Positions 54,231 through 64,000 of a DNA stretch of 64,000 nucleotides are shown here, piece after piece (within the stretch, counting starts at the first letter, position 1; each line of letters starts with the position of its first letter). Source of the stretch: Ottelia alismoides (lineage: Eukaryota > Streptophyta > Magnoliopsida > Alismatales > Hydrocharitaceae); the NCBI GenBank assembly GCA_037367405.1, contig JAZKJV010003126.1:62001-126000 (forward strand), written 5' to 3'. The notes beneath the pieces are model-generated. The model made no database searches and was not told the origin of the DNA. It worked only from the letters and a program-made list of their open reading frames with translations. The position numbers were made by a program, and so were the translations under genes.

Positions 54231-54939
54231 GAGTTAGAGATACAGCAAACAAAATAGCAGAGATCTGATTCGGAGAGCAGTACAGAGTATCTCTTGTCAG
54301 AGGTCCAGTGCTACAAAGTTGACACAGTAGATCACTGGCAGCAACAATAAGCAGCAACAATAAGCTTGGGTTGATGAGTCCCCTCCCCATGAGAGGACAG
54401 TGTAGATAAGGTTGTTCGATAGATCCTACAGAATCATGCTTTACCCACAGGAGATCTTTCTGATGCATCTGCCTACATCTTTGATGACGCAGAAGCCGAC
54501 TTAGACTTGTCAGACATGTTCCCTTCAAGTCAATCAGAGGACGAGGATGACAAGTCGAACGCGGCTTTTGCCGATTGTTTGGACAACTTTGGCGATCCGA
54601 CTCCTGAGCAGAATGCCAGAATCAATTGGTGGCTACTATCACAATAGATTAAGCCACATCAACTACAGAGCCAGATTCACAAGCAGTTGAGCCAGATTTA
54701 CCCGATGATCATACCATTCCCGAGATCAAACCTCTACCCACCACCTTTAAGTATGCCTTCCTTGCGGGCCCACCACGGAAGTTCCTGGTCATTATTAGTG
54801 CTAGCTTGACCGGAGAACAAGAGTCTCGCTTGCTAAAGATTCTTGAACAAAATCGCAATACCATAGGTTGGAGTGTGTCCGATCTTCGTGGGATTATCTC
54901 CGCTACGTACTCATAACATATTTACCTTGAGGAAGGTGA
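54231..54939 (+). pseudogene. Spacer between gypsy protease and reverse transcriptase
   Basis: Broken frames with acidic text and, near 54740-54930, LPTTFKYAFL-like and PRKFLVIISASLTGEQE-like stretches that normally precede RT in this lineage. Degenerate throughout. Confidence 0.5.
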
Positions 54940-55600
54940 TAAACACTCTCATGAGTTCCAATGTAGGTTGAATCCAAACTTACGAGATGTAGTCAAGAAG
55001 GAGATCGAAAAATAGTGTGACGTGGGGTTTATATATCCCATCTCTGGTTCCAAGTGAGTGGAACCACTTCATGTAGTCCCTAAGAAGGCGGGACTTCAAA
55101 TAGTCACCAACTCGGATGGAGAGGAGATTGCGATGCGAGTACCCACGTCGTGGCATCTTTATGTGGATTACATGCGTTTGAATGCCGCGAGAAAAAAGGA
55201 TCATTTCTCCTTACCATTCATTGACCCAATTCTGGAGAGACTAGCGAGGAAAGAATACTTTTGTTTCTAGATGGGTACTCGGGCTACAACCAAGTGGACA
55301 TGGCTCCTGAAGAACAGAAAAAAACAAATTTACATGTTTATTCGGTACGTACGCATTCAGGCGCATGCCCTTTGGGTTATGCAATGCACCGGGGACTTTC
55401 CAGTGGTACATGATTGCAATATTTGCCGAGATGGTGAGCGATTTCCTGGAAAACATTATGGATGATTTTTTCATCCACGACGACTCGTTTGACACTTGTC
55501 CATCTCATTTGGATTGAGTCCTCATGAAGTGCAGTGAGGTAAATCTGGTGCTCTTTGGAAGAACCATTTTATGGTTAAAGAGGGCATTGCGTTGAGGCAT
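54940..55600 (+). pseudogene. Gypsy reverse transcriptase
   Basis: Begins with a decayed RLNP-LR-VVKKEIEK stretch near 54968, FIYPIS near 55027, VPKKAG near 55078, SWHLYVDYMRLNAARKKDHF near 55148-55207 and LPFIDPILERLARKEYF near 55210. A stop and frameshift follow at about 55268. The catalytic motif reads IMDDFF with the two Asp codons at 55461-55466. This enzyme copies the element RNA to DNA; the copy is non-functional. Confidence 0.78.
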
Positions 55601-56264
55601 GTCATCTCCAAGAGGGGAATGAGGTTGACCCTGCCAAGGTGGATATGATTAAGAAACTTCAACCACCAACCAACATCAAGTAAGGGTCGTCATTCCTCGG
55701 GAATGTCAGTTTTTACCGTAGATTCATAAAGGACTTTTCAAAGATTGCCCGATCGCTTACGGAACTCTTAGGAGAAGACAAGTAGTTCATTTTATATCAC
55801 AAGTGTTTTGAGACATTTGAGCTCCTAAAGAGGAAAATCATGGATGCTCCTATCCTATAAGCCCCAGATTGATCTCTTCCCTTTGAGATCATGACTGACG
55901 CTTCCGACTTTATAGTAGGGGTCGTGTTAGGACAAAGGAGAGAAGGGATTCCTTGTGTTGTCCACTACGCAAGCAAAGTACTCGATCAGGCTCAACGGAA
56001 TTACACCGTCACATAGAAGGAAATGCTTGTCGTAGTGTTTCTTTGGACAAATTCAAGTCACATCTTTTAGTATCTGAGGTTACTGTGTTCACAGATCACA
56101 CAGCCATCAAATATCTCACGGAAAAAAAGGACGCGGAGGCACGTCTTCTTAGGTGGATTCTAGTACTCCAAGAGTTCGATTTGCAGATCAAGGATAAGCC
56201 AGGAGTGAAGAATGTGGTGGTTGATCACCTCTCCCGTATAGTCACAAAGTTCCTCCGAGACTAA
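55601..56264 (+). pseudogene. Gypsy RNase H
   Basis: FYRRFIKDFSKIARSLTELL near 55712-55771 is the RT connection. LPFEIMTDASDFIVGVVLGQ near 55877-55935 holds the first catalytic Asp. FTDHTAIKYLTEKKDAEARL near 56091-56150 and LQIKDKPGVKNVVVDHLSRI near 56178-56237 complete the domain. Stops and at least two frame changes interrupt it. Confidence 0.78.
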
Positions 56265-56399
56265 CCCCATTAAGGACTCCTTCCCTGACGAGTTGATCTG
56301 TTCTGTCGACTCTCTTCCATGGTATGCCAACATGATGAATTTCTTAGTGTCTAGGACAGTTCCCCATGATTGGTCCAAGAGCAGCATTGACTGACTTAA

Positions 56400-57550
56400 G
56401 TCAGAATCTAGGAAATATCAATGGGAGGATTGTTTCTTTTCTTCGAAGGTACAGATTGTGCCTGGCAAAGGTATATTCCTCAAGAGGAATACATGAGTGT
56501 CCTCACCTACTGTCATTGCTTAGAGGCAAGAGGACTTCACTCCACGAAGAGGTTCGCCTGGAAAGTGCTTCAGTATATTTTGTACTGGTCGACCATATTC
56601 CGTGATGCAAATGCGTTGTTAGCTCGTGTCCAGTATGTCAGAGAATGGGAGGGACCGCCTGTCCCAAAGACGAAATCCCCATACAACCGGTCATTATGCT
56701 TGATGTTTTTGATGCATGGGGCATAGATTTCATGGGCACATTAGCACATTCTCTTCGTGGTTGATTATCTCTCTAGGTAGGTGGAAGTTATCCCTACCCG
56801 AGCTGCAGAAGCAAGAATGTCTGCAATTCGTGAAAGATCACATCATTTCACTACTTGGGGTCCCCAAAGTCATCATCTATGATGGGGTTAGCCATTTTGT
56901 TAACAGGAAAATAAAAAAGTCAATAAAGGACTACGGCATCGAGCACTGTGTCGCTAGTCCATACCACCCACAATCGAATGGCATGGTTGAGGTGTTGAAT
57001 AGGGAAGTTAAGGGTTGCAGAAGCTAGTTCGCCCTGACAGGAAAAACTGGTCCCAGCTCTTAGATAAAGTACTATGGGCATACCGGACTGCTTACAAGAC
57101 CCTGCTTGCAACCTCCCCATTCCGAATGGTTTATGGAAAATCGTGTCATCTATCCGCTAAGCTGATATACAAATCTGAATGGGCATTAAAGAAGGTGAAC
57201 TAGAACATGCATGAAGGATAACGAAGCAGAAAGATGCATCTAAACGAGCTTTTAGAAATCAGAAACAAGGCATATGATAACAGTATGATCCATAAGGACT
57301 GAATCAAGAGTTGGCATGATCAACATATAAGACGCAAGAGTTTTATCTCAGGACAGAAGGTATGGTTATTTAATGCAAGGTTGAAGATTTTTCAAGGCAA
57401 GTTGAAGTCCAAGTAAATAGGACCCTTCATAGTGAGGGAAGTGCACACGAACGACAGTGTAGACATTTCATAGCTTACAGATGGTGCACGAACATTCCTC
57501 GTAAACGAGCAGCTACTGAAGCATTTTGTAGGACAGATGAGTAGTTAGCA
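56400..57550 (+). pseudogene. Gypsy integrase
   Basis: A partial zinc segment C-H-CLEARGLHSTKRFAWKVLQ lies near 56507-56575. The core shows the WAHRFHG-type start with the first Asp region near 56720-56775, GVPKVIIYDGVSHF near 56858-56900 (second Asp) and a PPTIEWHG-like text in place of HPQSNGMVEVLNRE, which is intact in the other frame (56970-57008, Glu in VEVLNRE). The C-terminal part has WSQLLDKVLWAYRTAYKT near 57050 and a [20 protein letters not shown] segment near 57352-57411. Frame changes near 56770, 56800 and 57020. Confidence 0.78.
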
Positions 57551-59458
57551 TGTGTTGGAGAGATCTCATTTATGTGTATTCAAGAACCCCATGATCCATT
57601 CTTAAGGAACGCATGAATTCTCATTACCCCAACATCTCCATACATCTCTATCCCCGCTCCCCTTTCTCTCTGTATATTCTCCAACCCCATTGGTTCTCAT
57701 ATTTACTCATGTCCTATACTTTGGATGATCAAAGCCCAAGTCTAGGAGGGACTGATGCCCGCCCTATCGATGCATTCATTCATTTCTCTTCTTGACCTCG
57801 ACTGCCCCATTTGTGTTTTTCTTCTACACTTAGGCTGACCTGAGCCTAAGTATAGGAAGGTCGATCGACTTCTATACTTCTATTTCTTTTTCACTTTCCT
57901 ATGCCTTGCACGAGCTATTTTTTTCCTCGCTTCTTGTGCTCTGAGGACATAGCACACGCTAAGTATAGGGGTACGTGTATATCACATATACACTTTACCC
58001 ATAGCTCGTACTTTCACGTATTTTTGTAATATATTATGTAATAATTACAGGATGGGTAAAATTGGTAAAAAAATTGTGCAATCTATGTAAAATACATGTA
58101 TACTTGTATAATATGTACATTGTATACAAGTTGTATAATATCCTCCTTGTAAAATCTTATAACCTTGTAAAAAATCTTGTAAATAATACTTTTGTAAATT
58201 TATTGTAAAATAGGAGGTATACCATAAAATAAAAAATAAACTTTTTTTCCAATAAAAAGGGCTTCTTATTTAATCTTGTGTGTCATTCTTGCATTCGAAA
58301 AAATCAACTTGCACTTCATTCATATGCATCTCATAACATCTGCATTTTATTTGCAAATGTTGCATATGCAAAGTGGAAAATTAGTGGGTTCTGAATCGAG
58401 TTATGAATAGAAATCAAAGATGGACTTGATTTGACCTTAATCTACTTAATTTCAGAGGAACCTTATAGGAATTGGAGTAGAGACTTTTCACGTCGAGCGA
58501 CTTAATTCTGAGTCCACAAGACTATGTTCACATGTTATCTTGATTTGTCTAAGTAGAATATTTCATACACATGCATGATTCTTTTAGACAGTAACTTAAC
58601 TTAGATAAGCACCTTGCACGTAACTCTTCATTGATGAGGTGGTGAGGGGTAAAATCCTCTGGAAAGAGACGCACGTGAATGGAAACATACATAGTCACTT
58701 CAAGTGGCCAGTGCACCCCAACCTAGTCTAGTGGCATGGACGTCTAAAGACAGGAGTTGTTGGTTGAAATAAAGCTTCGGATGAGGGATGGTCTGCTAGC
58801 ATAATTTTTCTAAGACACTAAAACATGTGCGGAAAGAAAGATTATATGTCTATAGGGACACAATAAGATCAGTGCAGTGCAACAGTTCTTTCCACCAAGT
58901 AGAAGCAGATGTATTCAAATAAAAAATAATGAAGTGATGTATATTGACCACAAAGGTCCAGCTTCAGAGAGACTACAGATCTTCTTGGAGACTTGGCTAT
59001 ACTGACCGGTTTCACAAGGAGATGTGGCTACAATTGCCACACTCCACTTTTCTCCATATTCTTCTATCTTCTCCCCCATCAATTGTGGACACAAAATGTA
59101 CCTGAACTTAGAAGGAAATACCCCACTTCCCGAGGAAAGAGTAACTAGTCTGGGGAATTAGGGTCATCTAGCTAAGAGAAAGTTGTTCTTGATCACTTCA
59201 GATGTGGAGAGCTATATTTCACTTACATGGTAAAGTAAGATTCATAGTCATCAGAAATTGCATATGAGGACTTATTCTGACCTAACTGTTGAGGCGATAT
59301 GAATAGACTTATGGAACTTAAAGGTTGTTAGGTCTTAAATCCTATTCCCAATAAGGTTCTACGAAACTAATAATCCAAAGGTCGAGTTGAACTCCATTTT
59401 CACCCAAAATCATTTTACTTCGGCATTATATTTTAGGTGCTCGGGGACGAGCAAGGTT
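57551..59458 (+). other. Noncoding region between integrase and 3' LTR, with repeated purine-tract-like motifs
   Basis: No envelope-like or other frame over about 60 codons. The element's purine tract motif (TAAGTATAGGGG) occurs in related form near 57745 (CAAGTCTAGGAGGG), 57858 (CTAAGTATAGGAAGG) and 57959 (CTAAGTATAGGGG) before the true site at 59459. A TTGTAAAAT/TTGTATA-rich block lies at 58020-58215. Confidence 0.6.
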
Positions 59459-59471
59459 TAAGTATAGGGGG
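59459..59471 (+). promoter_or_regulatory. Polypurine tract of the gypsy element
   Basis: TAAGTATAGGGGG directly before the 3' LTR start at 59473. Confidence 0.75.
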
Positions 59472-61193
59472 TTGATGAATGTGTAATTCAACACTCTAAA
59501 AGTTGAAAATATAGCTTCGTTCCCGAGTAATTAGTTGCATTTTATATGTTATTCCGCATTTTTATCATTCATGCACTTAGAATTAATATTCGCATTTTAG
59601 CATTCATATTTGCATTAAATGAAAAGCTCAAATTCCTTTGTAAATATCACCTGTATATTACCATATTTACCCTATTTTTATTTATTTTTCACCAATTCAT
59701 AATTGAATAAAATCAACTCTATAGTGTACATATTACTAACACTAATAAAAGAAAATTATCCAAAAAAATACTAACTTGTAAATTTACTCTAATAAAATCC
59801 AAATCCTAGTTTGAGACTAAAAGCCTTAAAATGTGAATATCCCTCTCATACAGTCTCCTATGGACCCCAACTCACTTTTGAATTAATGTACGTTCAATTA
59901 ACTACAAAATAAGACCAAATTCAAACAATCAGAATTCATATGTGAAACTTGTGTTTTGGGCCGCTATTATATAATGTAAAAATTGATCTATTTTGAATAT
60001 TATTTTATGTACAAAAATAATCCTTCTTGATTTATTTCTTTTGCATTTATTTTCTTTTATTATTGTTTTAATAAAATGTGTAAAAATCCAAATAAAATTT
60101 TAAGCAGAAATCAAAGAAAATAAATCAAATTGAGTATAGTCTGCACTTATGTCCTCTTTATTTTATTTCTTTATTTTCTTATTTATTAAAAATCAAAAAA
60201 TAGTTAAGTTGTAAATATTTATTTTATATTTTCTCTGATTTTATTTTGATTTTTAACTTATTTCAAAATGATAAAAAAATCGCAAAATACAAAAATGTGG
60301 TATTACATATATATATAAGGTACCACCAAATATACTTTTTGTACAGATGTTTTATTTTAGTTTTGGGTCCTTGTAGCTGCCTCGTGTCCCTCCCATTTTT
60401 TATTTTATTTTTATCTTCTTTTATTTATTTATTTATTATTTTTATTTTATTCATTTTTTATATTTCTTTTATTAGTATTTTATATTTATTTAATTATTTA
60501 TCACTTATTTACTTCTTTATTTCCATTTTTGTTATTAATTTTTTATTTATTTATTTATAATTATTAATTACTTTTTAATTTTAATTTTATTTTTATATTT
60601 TAATTTCCATCGCCACATAACATCCCTAGGGATGGCCATGTGGTCGTCCTTCTTCCTCCCTCCTCGTGCCCGCCCTCGACTGCAACTATTGCCCTGCCTC
60701 CTGCGACGGCGTACGGTGCAACCTCCTACTCCCCTCTCTCTGAGTTATCCGCATCCCGCAACCACCGCTCTGCCTCCTGCTGTAGTGTGTGGTGCAACCC
60801 ACGACATCCTACAATGACCATCTCCGTCTCACCCACCCCACCGCAACCCGCACTTCTCTCTCTTCCTCGATCTCCATCTCGCCCGCGTCGTGCAACCCTT
60901 CTTGCGACTTCACCCACGACTCATAAAGCACCGGCCATCGCCTCCTTTGCGCGCATCCACCAACTTGGTGAGAGCCTTGATCCTCTAGTTCTGATCGATG
61001 GGATGGTGACAACGACCTCAGCATCGTCGGGCGACAATGACGACGAGAAACTCACAGTGAGACCCAAAGCTTCAAGGAGCTTTGTTGTAGCCTCATAATC
61101 GAGCTGCTTCGCTCGTCACCTACGCCGGCGATTCGAGCGACGACCGAAGCGCTCCGACGAGTAGCTCTCCCTCGGTAATCAACTATCTGTCTC

Positions 61194-62748
61194 CACGGCT
61201 TCAATTGTCTGATTTCGGTTTTGTTTCAATAAGCCCGGAAAAGGAATTTAGGTGGAATTTCGTTGGAATTTCGATAAAATGGGCAGAAATTGGGGAAATG
61301 GCTTGAAAACTTATTTTTTTAATTTAAGATTTCTAATGTTGTTTAATCAATAAAACATATACAAATACGAGTTTTTTACTTATAATAAGATGTTATAATG
61401 ATCAATGCCTTAAATAACGGTTCGGTCACCATATTGATGACCGTCCAGAGTGAAATTTCGGTGCATAAACTTAAATTTTGGCATTGAATTTTTATGTTAA
61501 TTCTCAAAAGAACAATAATACTTTTTATATAGAGAATGTGTAGATAATTTTAAAATTGAAATATTAAATGTCATAACACAAGTTTATAAGATCACATGAT
61601 ACATCAATTACATAATATATTTGCACTTACTTATACTAACCACTAAGTTACTAGTATTACATTCTTATTTGGTATGGGAATAAGATTCAACCAAAACACA
61701 AATTCCTTATTGGATACATGTACTCTTTCTAATTCCTTCTTTGGTAGAAAGGATGGAGCTAGACCTTAGTTGAATGGATTCATTCTGGCTAAATGCAATG
61801 GGTTGCTAGATAATTACTATGTTGATTAGGAAGCCTCCATGATAGTAGTAGGTAGAATAATTCTTTCCTTGTAAATGGCCCTTATAACACTCTCAATACA
61901 TGTTTGGCCTTTTTTATTCAACACGTGTGCCATTTGCACCAATTGTCAAGAGACAATTAGAGTATCGTTGGTTTGTTAGCATGTTAGTCATGAGATGCAT
62001 AACAATCTGATATTTTTTAATGCAAAGATAAGAGGATGGTTATCTGAAGTTAGCAGTTAAACTGTACAAAACATATTTGGCTCTCCAAAATGGCCTAGGC
62101 AAAGATAACAAGATGACTATATAAGGATTCTAAACTCTGAAGATTCTGAAGTTAGCAATTAAAGATGAAAAAAAATAAATTTGGCATCTCCAAATATGTT
62201 AAAAGAAGATGTGCTATGAAAAAAAAGATGATAAAAAACTCACCTTGCTTGGAATTTGGAAACTTGGCTTTCAAATACTTAAGTTGGGTTGTAAACTTAT
62301 GACTTGTGAGATGGAATGAAAACGTATACATTATATTTATAGGGTTTAAAGAGGACCCCTAATAACCTTATTTTATTACAATTGTAATTGGAATAGTGGC
62401 CTATATTGCAATGGTAGTTGAAATAGTGACTTACAAATTTGATTTAGTGACCAAATAGTGCCTATGAATATCAATTAGTGGCTTAGGCATGACATATAGT
62501 GACCTAAAACAATTTCGGTCGAAATGGACCTAAATGGACCAAAATTTCAATCATTTCCATTGAAATCCGAGAAATTTATAAACAATTTCGGTCGAAATGG
62601 ATCGAAATGAATCAAAATGACCTAATTCGATCGAAATTTCAGTCGAAATCCTAGAAAAGGAATATTATATATGGTTTTGATATCGATACCGCCATGAAAT
62701 CGAATTTCGACCAAACTTCGATTGAAATTCACCGAAATTTAAGAGTAT
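61194..62748. mobile_element. MITE-like insertion in the 3' LTR, 1.55 kb, possibly composite
   Basis: The 5' LTR reads continuously across this point at about 43205, giving a direct empty site. Flanks ATCTGTCTC (61185-61193) and GTCCATCTC (62749-62757) form a decayed 9-bp duplication. The ends are AT-rich and related to those of the small insertion at 62905. A second copy of that start, GCCTTAAATAACGGTTCGGT, begins near 61411, so one element may lie in another. Near its right end the motif TTTCGGTCGAAATGG recurs (62513-62640). No transposase frame. Confidence 0.65.
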
Positions 62749-62904
62749 GTCCATCTCTCTTCTTCCTCCCTTCTTTCTTTTCTTCTACTGCCCGACTCGA
62801 CCCCTTGTTGTTCGACCATCACCTTCTTCATTTCTTTTTGACCTCCTTCACATTTCCTCTGCACCGGACCACCACTAACACCGGTCGACCACGTTCCATT
62901 CACC

Positions 62905-63110
62905 AAGGCCTTAAATGTCGGTTTCGGTCACCATTTCGGTACCGACCAAAACGAAATTTCGATGGAATTTCGGTGGAATTTCGACCGAAGTTTCGATCAT
63001 TTTTTGTACTAGGACCCCATATTTCGGTCATTTCGGTCGAATTTCGATTTCGACTGGATATCGATATTCGACAGAAATTCGATCAAATTTCGCTGAAATT
63101 TGAGGCCATG
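62905..63110. mobile_element. Small MITE in the 3' LTR, 206 bp
   Basis: Flanked by CCATTCACC (62896-62904) and CCATTCACT (63111-63119), a 9-bp duplication. The 5' LTR has a single GTTCACC at the matching place (about 43354). Terminal inverted repeats of about 15 bp: AAGGCCTTAAATGTC against ATGGCCTCAAATTTC read from the other end, 13 of 15 matching. The interior is a set of TTTCGGT/ATTTCGAC short repeats. Mutator-like by duplication length. Confidence 0.8.
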
Positions 63111-64000
63111 CCATTCACTGCATCTCCACACTCGTTTCATCTGCTCTGTCTTGCCCCCTTCGCCCCTCGACTCCGCTCCACTCGCCCGACCTCTACTCGT
63201 CGGGGCTACCACCCCGATGCCCCCACGGTCATGTGTCGACTGGGCGCTCGCCTCGCCGACTTCACCGATGCATCGCCAGCCCTCGGCCGTCATCAAGCTT
63301 CGGCCACTTTCCACACAAGCAACAGAAGGACCCCAAGGTCCAAGACGGAGTTGAAGAACTCGCCCTCCAGATCACGTATGATCAAGAACACAAGGGATCC
63401 AGGACGTCCATCAACGCCCAAAGCATAGCCATTGGATCAAGCCTTCATCGACGGTTGAGATTTACTTCCAGACCTGCCTTCCAAGCCTCAGCCTCAGTTG
63501 GAGCTGAGGCATCAGGACGCGCTATATGGAGGACTAGCATCCAAGCCAACGGTCGCCCGACCCTCTGTCACGTGCTACACCACGTGTGCACGGGTAATTT
63601 GCAGCCGACCTCCCCCCGACTTTCCAGAATAACCAGAAAGTCCAGGTCACGTGCGCGGTGCACGTGACTTTGAAAAAATAGCAATGGTGCCCTCAATAGT
63701 TCCCAGAATTCCAGATCTACACCCGCAAGAGGTAAATTGTGAAGAAGACAATCCACTTTTGAAATTTACAAAAAAGGCCCCTCTGAATGGTAAAATGGTA
63801 AATAATTTTATTTATTTTTATTACAATTATGCCCATGAAACTTCATTTGATCATAACTTGGGCAGCTTTTATGGAAATTTGATGTTCTTGGTGTCGTTGA
63901 GATCCTCGTCTCATTATCTATCATATAGAACATTAAGATTCCACTTTAAGATAGTATTTGATATTAATTATTTGAGAAGCCAATTTCTAATGTTGAGCAC

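Larger units (their letters stand above)
41442..64000 (+). mobile_element. Athila-like Ty3/gypsy retrotransposon, interrupted by a LINE, running off the window
   Basis: Long LTRs (5' at 41442-44839; 3' from 59473 to beyond 64000), tRNA-Asp-type primer site, and gag, protease, RT, RNase H and integrase in gypsy order, ending in a purine tract at 59459-59471. The gag helix ERFKDL and the RT segment DHFSLPFIDPILERLA are typical of the Athila branch of plant gypsy elements. No envelope-like frame is visible in the 1.9 kb after integrase. A 5.6-kb LINE sits in the leader and two MITE-like insertions sit in the 3' LTR. All coding parts carry stops and frameshifts. Confidence 0.85.
59473..64000 (+). 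repeat. 3' LTR of the gypsy element, cut by the window edge
   Basis: Aligns with the 5' LTR from TGATGAAT onward; the window ends at a point matching about 44215, so roughly 620 bp are missing. It carries two insertions absent from the 5' LTR (61194-62748 and 62905-63110) and lacks about 140 bp near 60374. The 244-codon frame at 62694-63428 spans LTR and insertion sequence and is not a gene. Confidence 0.85.

Noticed and set aside
57551..59458. Envelope-like gene after gypsy integrase
   Set aside because: No frame of useful length or membrane-segment pattern, although some Athila relatives have one.
62694..63428. 244-codon frame as a gene
   Set aside because: It crosses the borders of two MITE insertions and LTR sequence, so it is a chance reading.
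1..64000. CRISPR array, bacterial operon, rRNA or tRNA genes
   Set aside because: No regularly spaced identical repeats with unique spacers and no rRNA landmarks. tRNA-like matches are only primer-binding sites of retroelements.
1..64000. Integrated plant pararetrovirus
   Set aside because: All reverse transcriptase pieces are of copia, gypsy or LINE type in the matching domain order. No movement-protein or viral coat-type region was recognised.

Overview
The window is nuclear DNA of a flowering plant, almost certainly a transposon-packed intergenic region. Nothing in it looks bacterial. It is built of nested Ty1/copia and Ty3/gypsy LTR retrotransposons, a non-LTR LINE, small non-autonomous elements and MITE-like repeats. 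Primer-binding sites complementary to plant initiator tRNA-Met recur after the copia-type LTRs, and a tRNA-Asp-like site follows the gypsy LTR. I cannot name the species; a monocot is a guess. No rRNA, tRNA, CRISPR array or operon was seen.

Layout. 1-1781: 5' end of a minus-strand copia element with its leader plus gag start duplicated in tandem. About 2.1-9.83 kb: a decayed plus-strand copia, split inside its RNase H region by a younger plus-strand copia (4820-9326) with a GTCTC target duplication. 9.83-16.1 kb: long-LTR-like DNA holding non-autonomous element A (10335-13037, TSD GTTTA) and a ~90-bp repeat block. 16110-16471: a MITE with a 9-bp target duplication. 18.1-18.7 kb: LINE debris. 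18913-19697: three in-phase exons of a host-type gene, minus strand, 5' part missing. 19.96-28.7 kb: possibly organelle-derived DNA, split by non-autonomous element B (20544-27179, TSD GAAGG), which itself contains a 4.2-kb solo LTR (21231-25415, TSD CCTAC).

28707-33292: a minus-strand copia with both LTRs. 33.5-35.85 kb: further minus-strand copia pieces. 35.85-41.3 kb: a rearranged plus-strand copia carrying element C (36682-39894), which contains a TRIM (37512-38078, TSD CGACC), followed by an opposing LTR. 41442 to the window end: an Athila-like gypsy element with 3.4-kb LTRs. A 5.6-kb LINE sits in its leader (about 45079-50646) and two MITE-like insertions sit in its 3' LTR.

No intact transposable element coding set remains; every gag-pol reading frame has stops, frameshifts or deletions. 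The most informative result is structural. Elements A, B and C are one family of pol-less LTR elements about 2.4-2.7 kb long. This becomes clear only after the solo LTR is removed from B and the TRIM from C. I found no new enzymatic or defence system and do not claim one.
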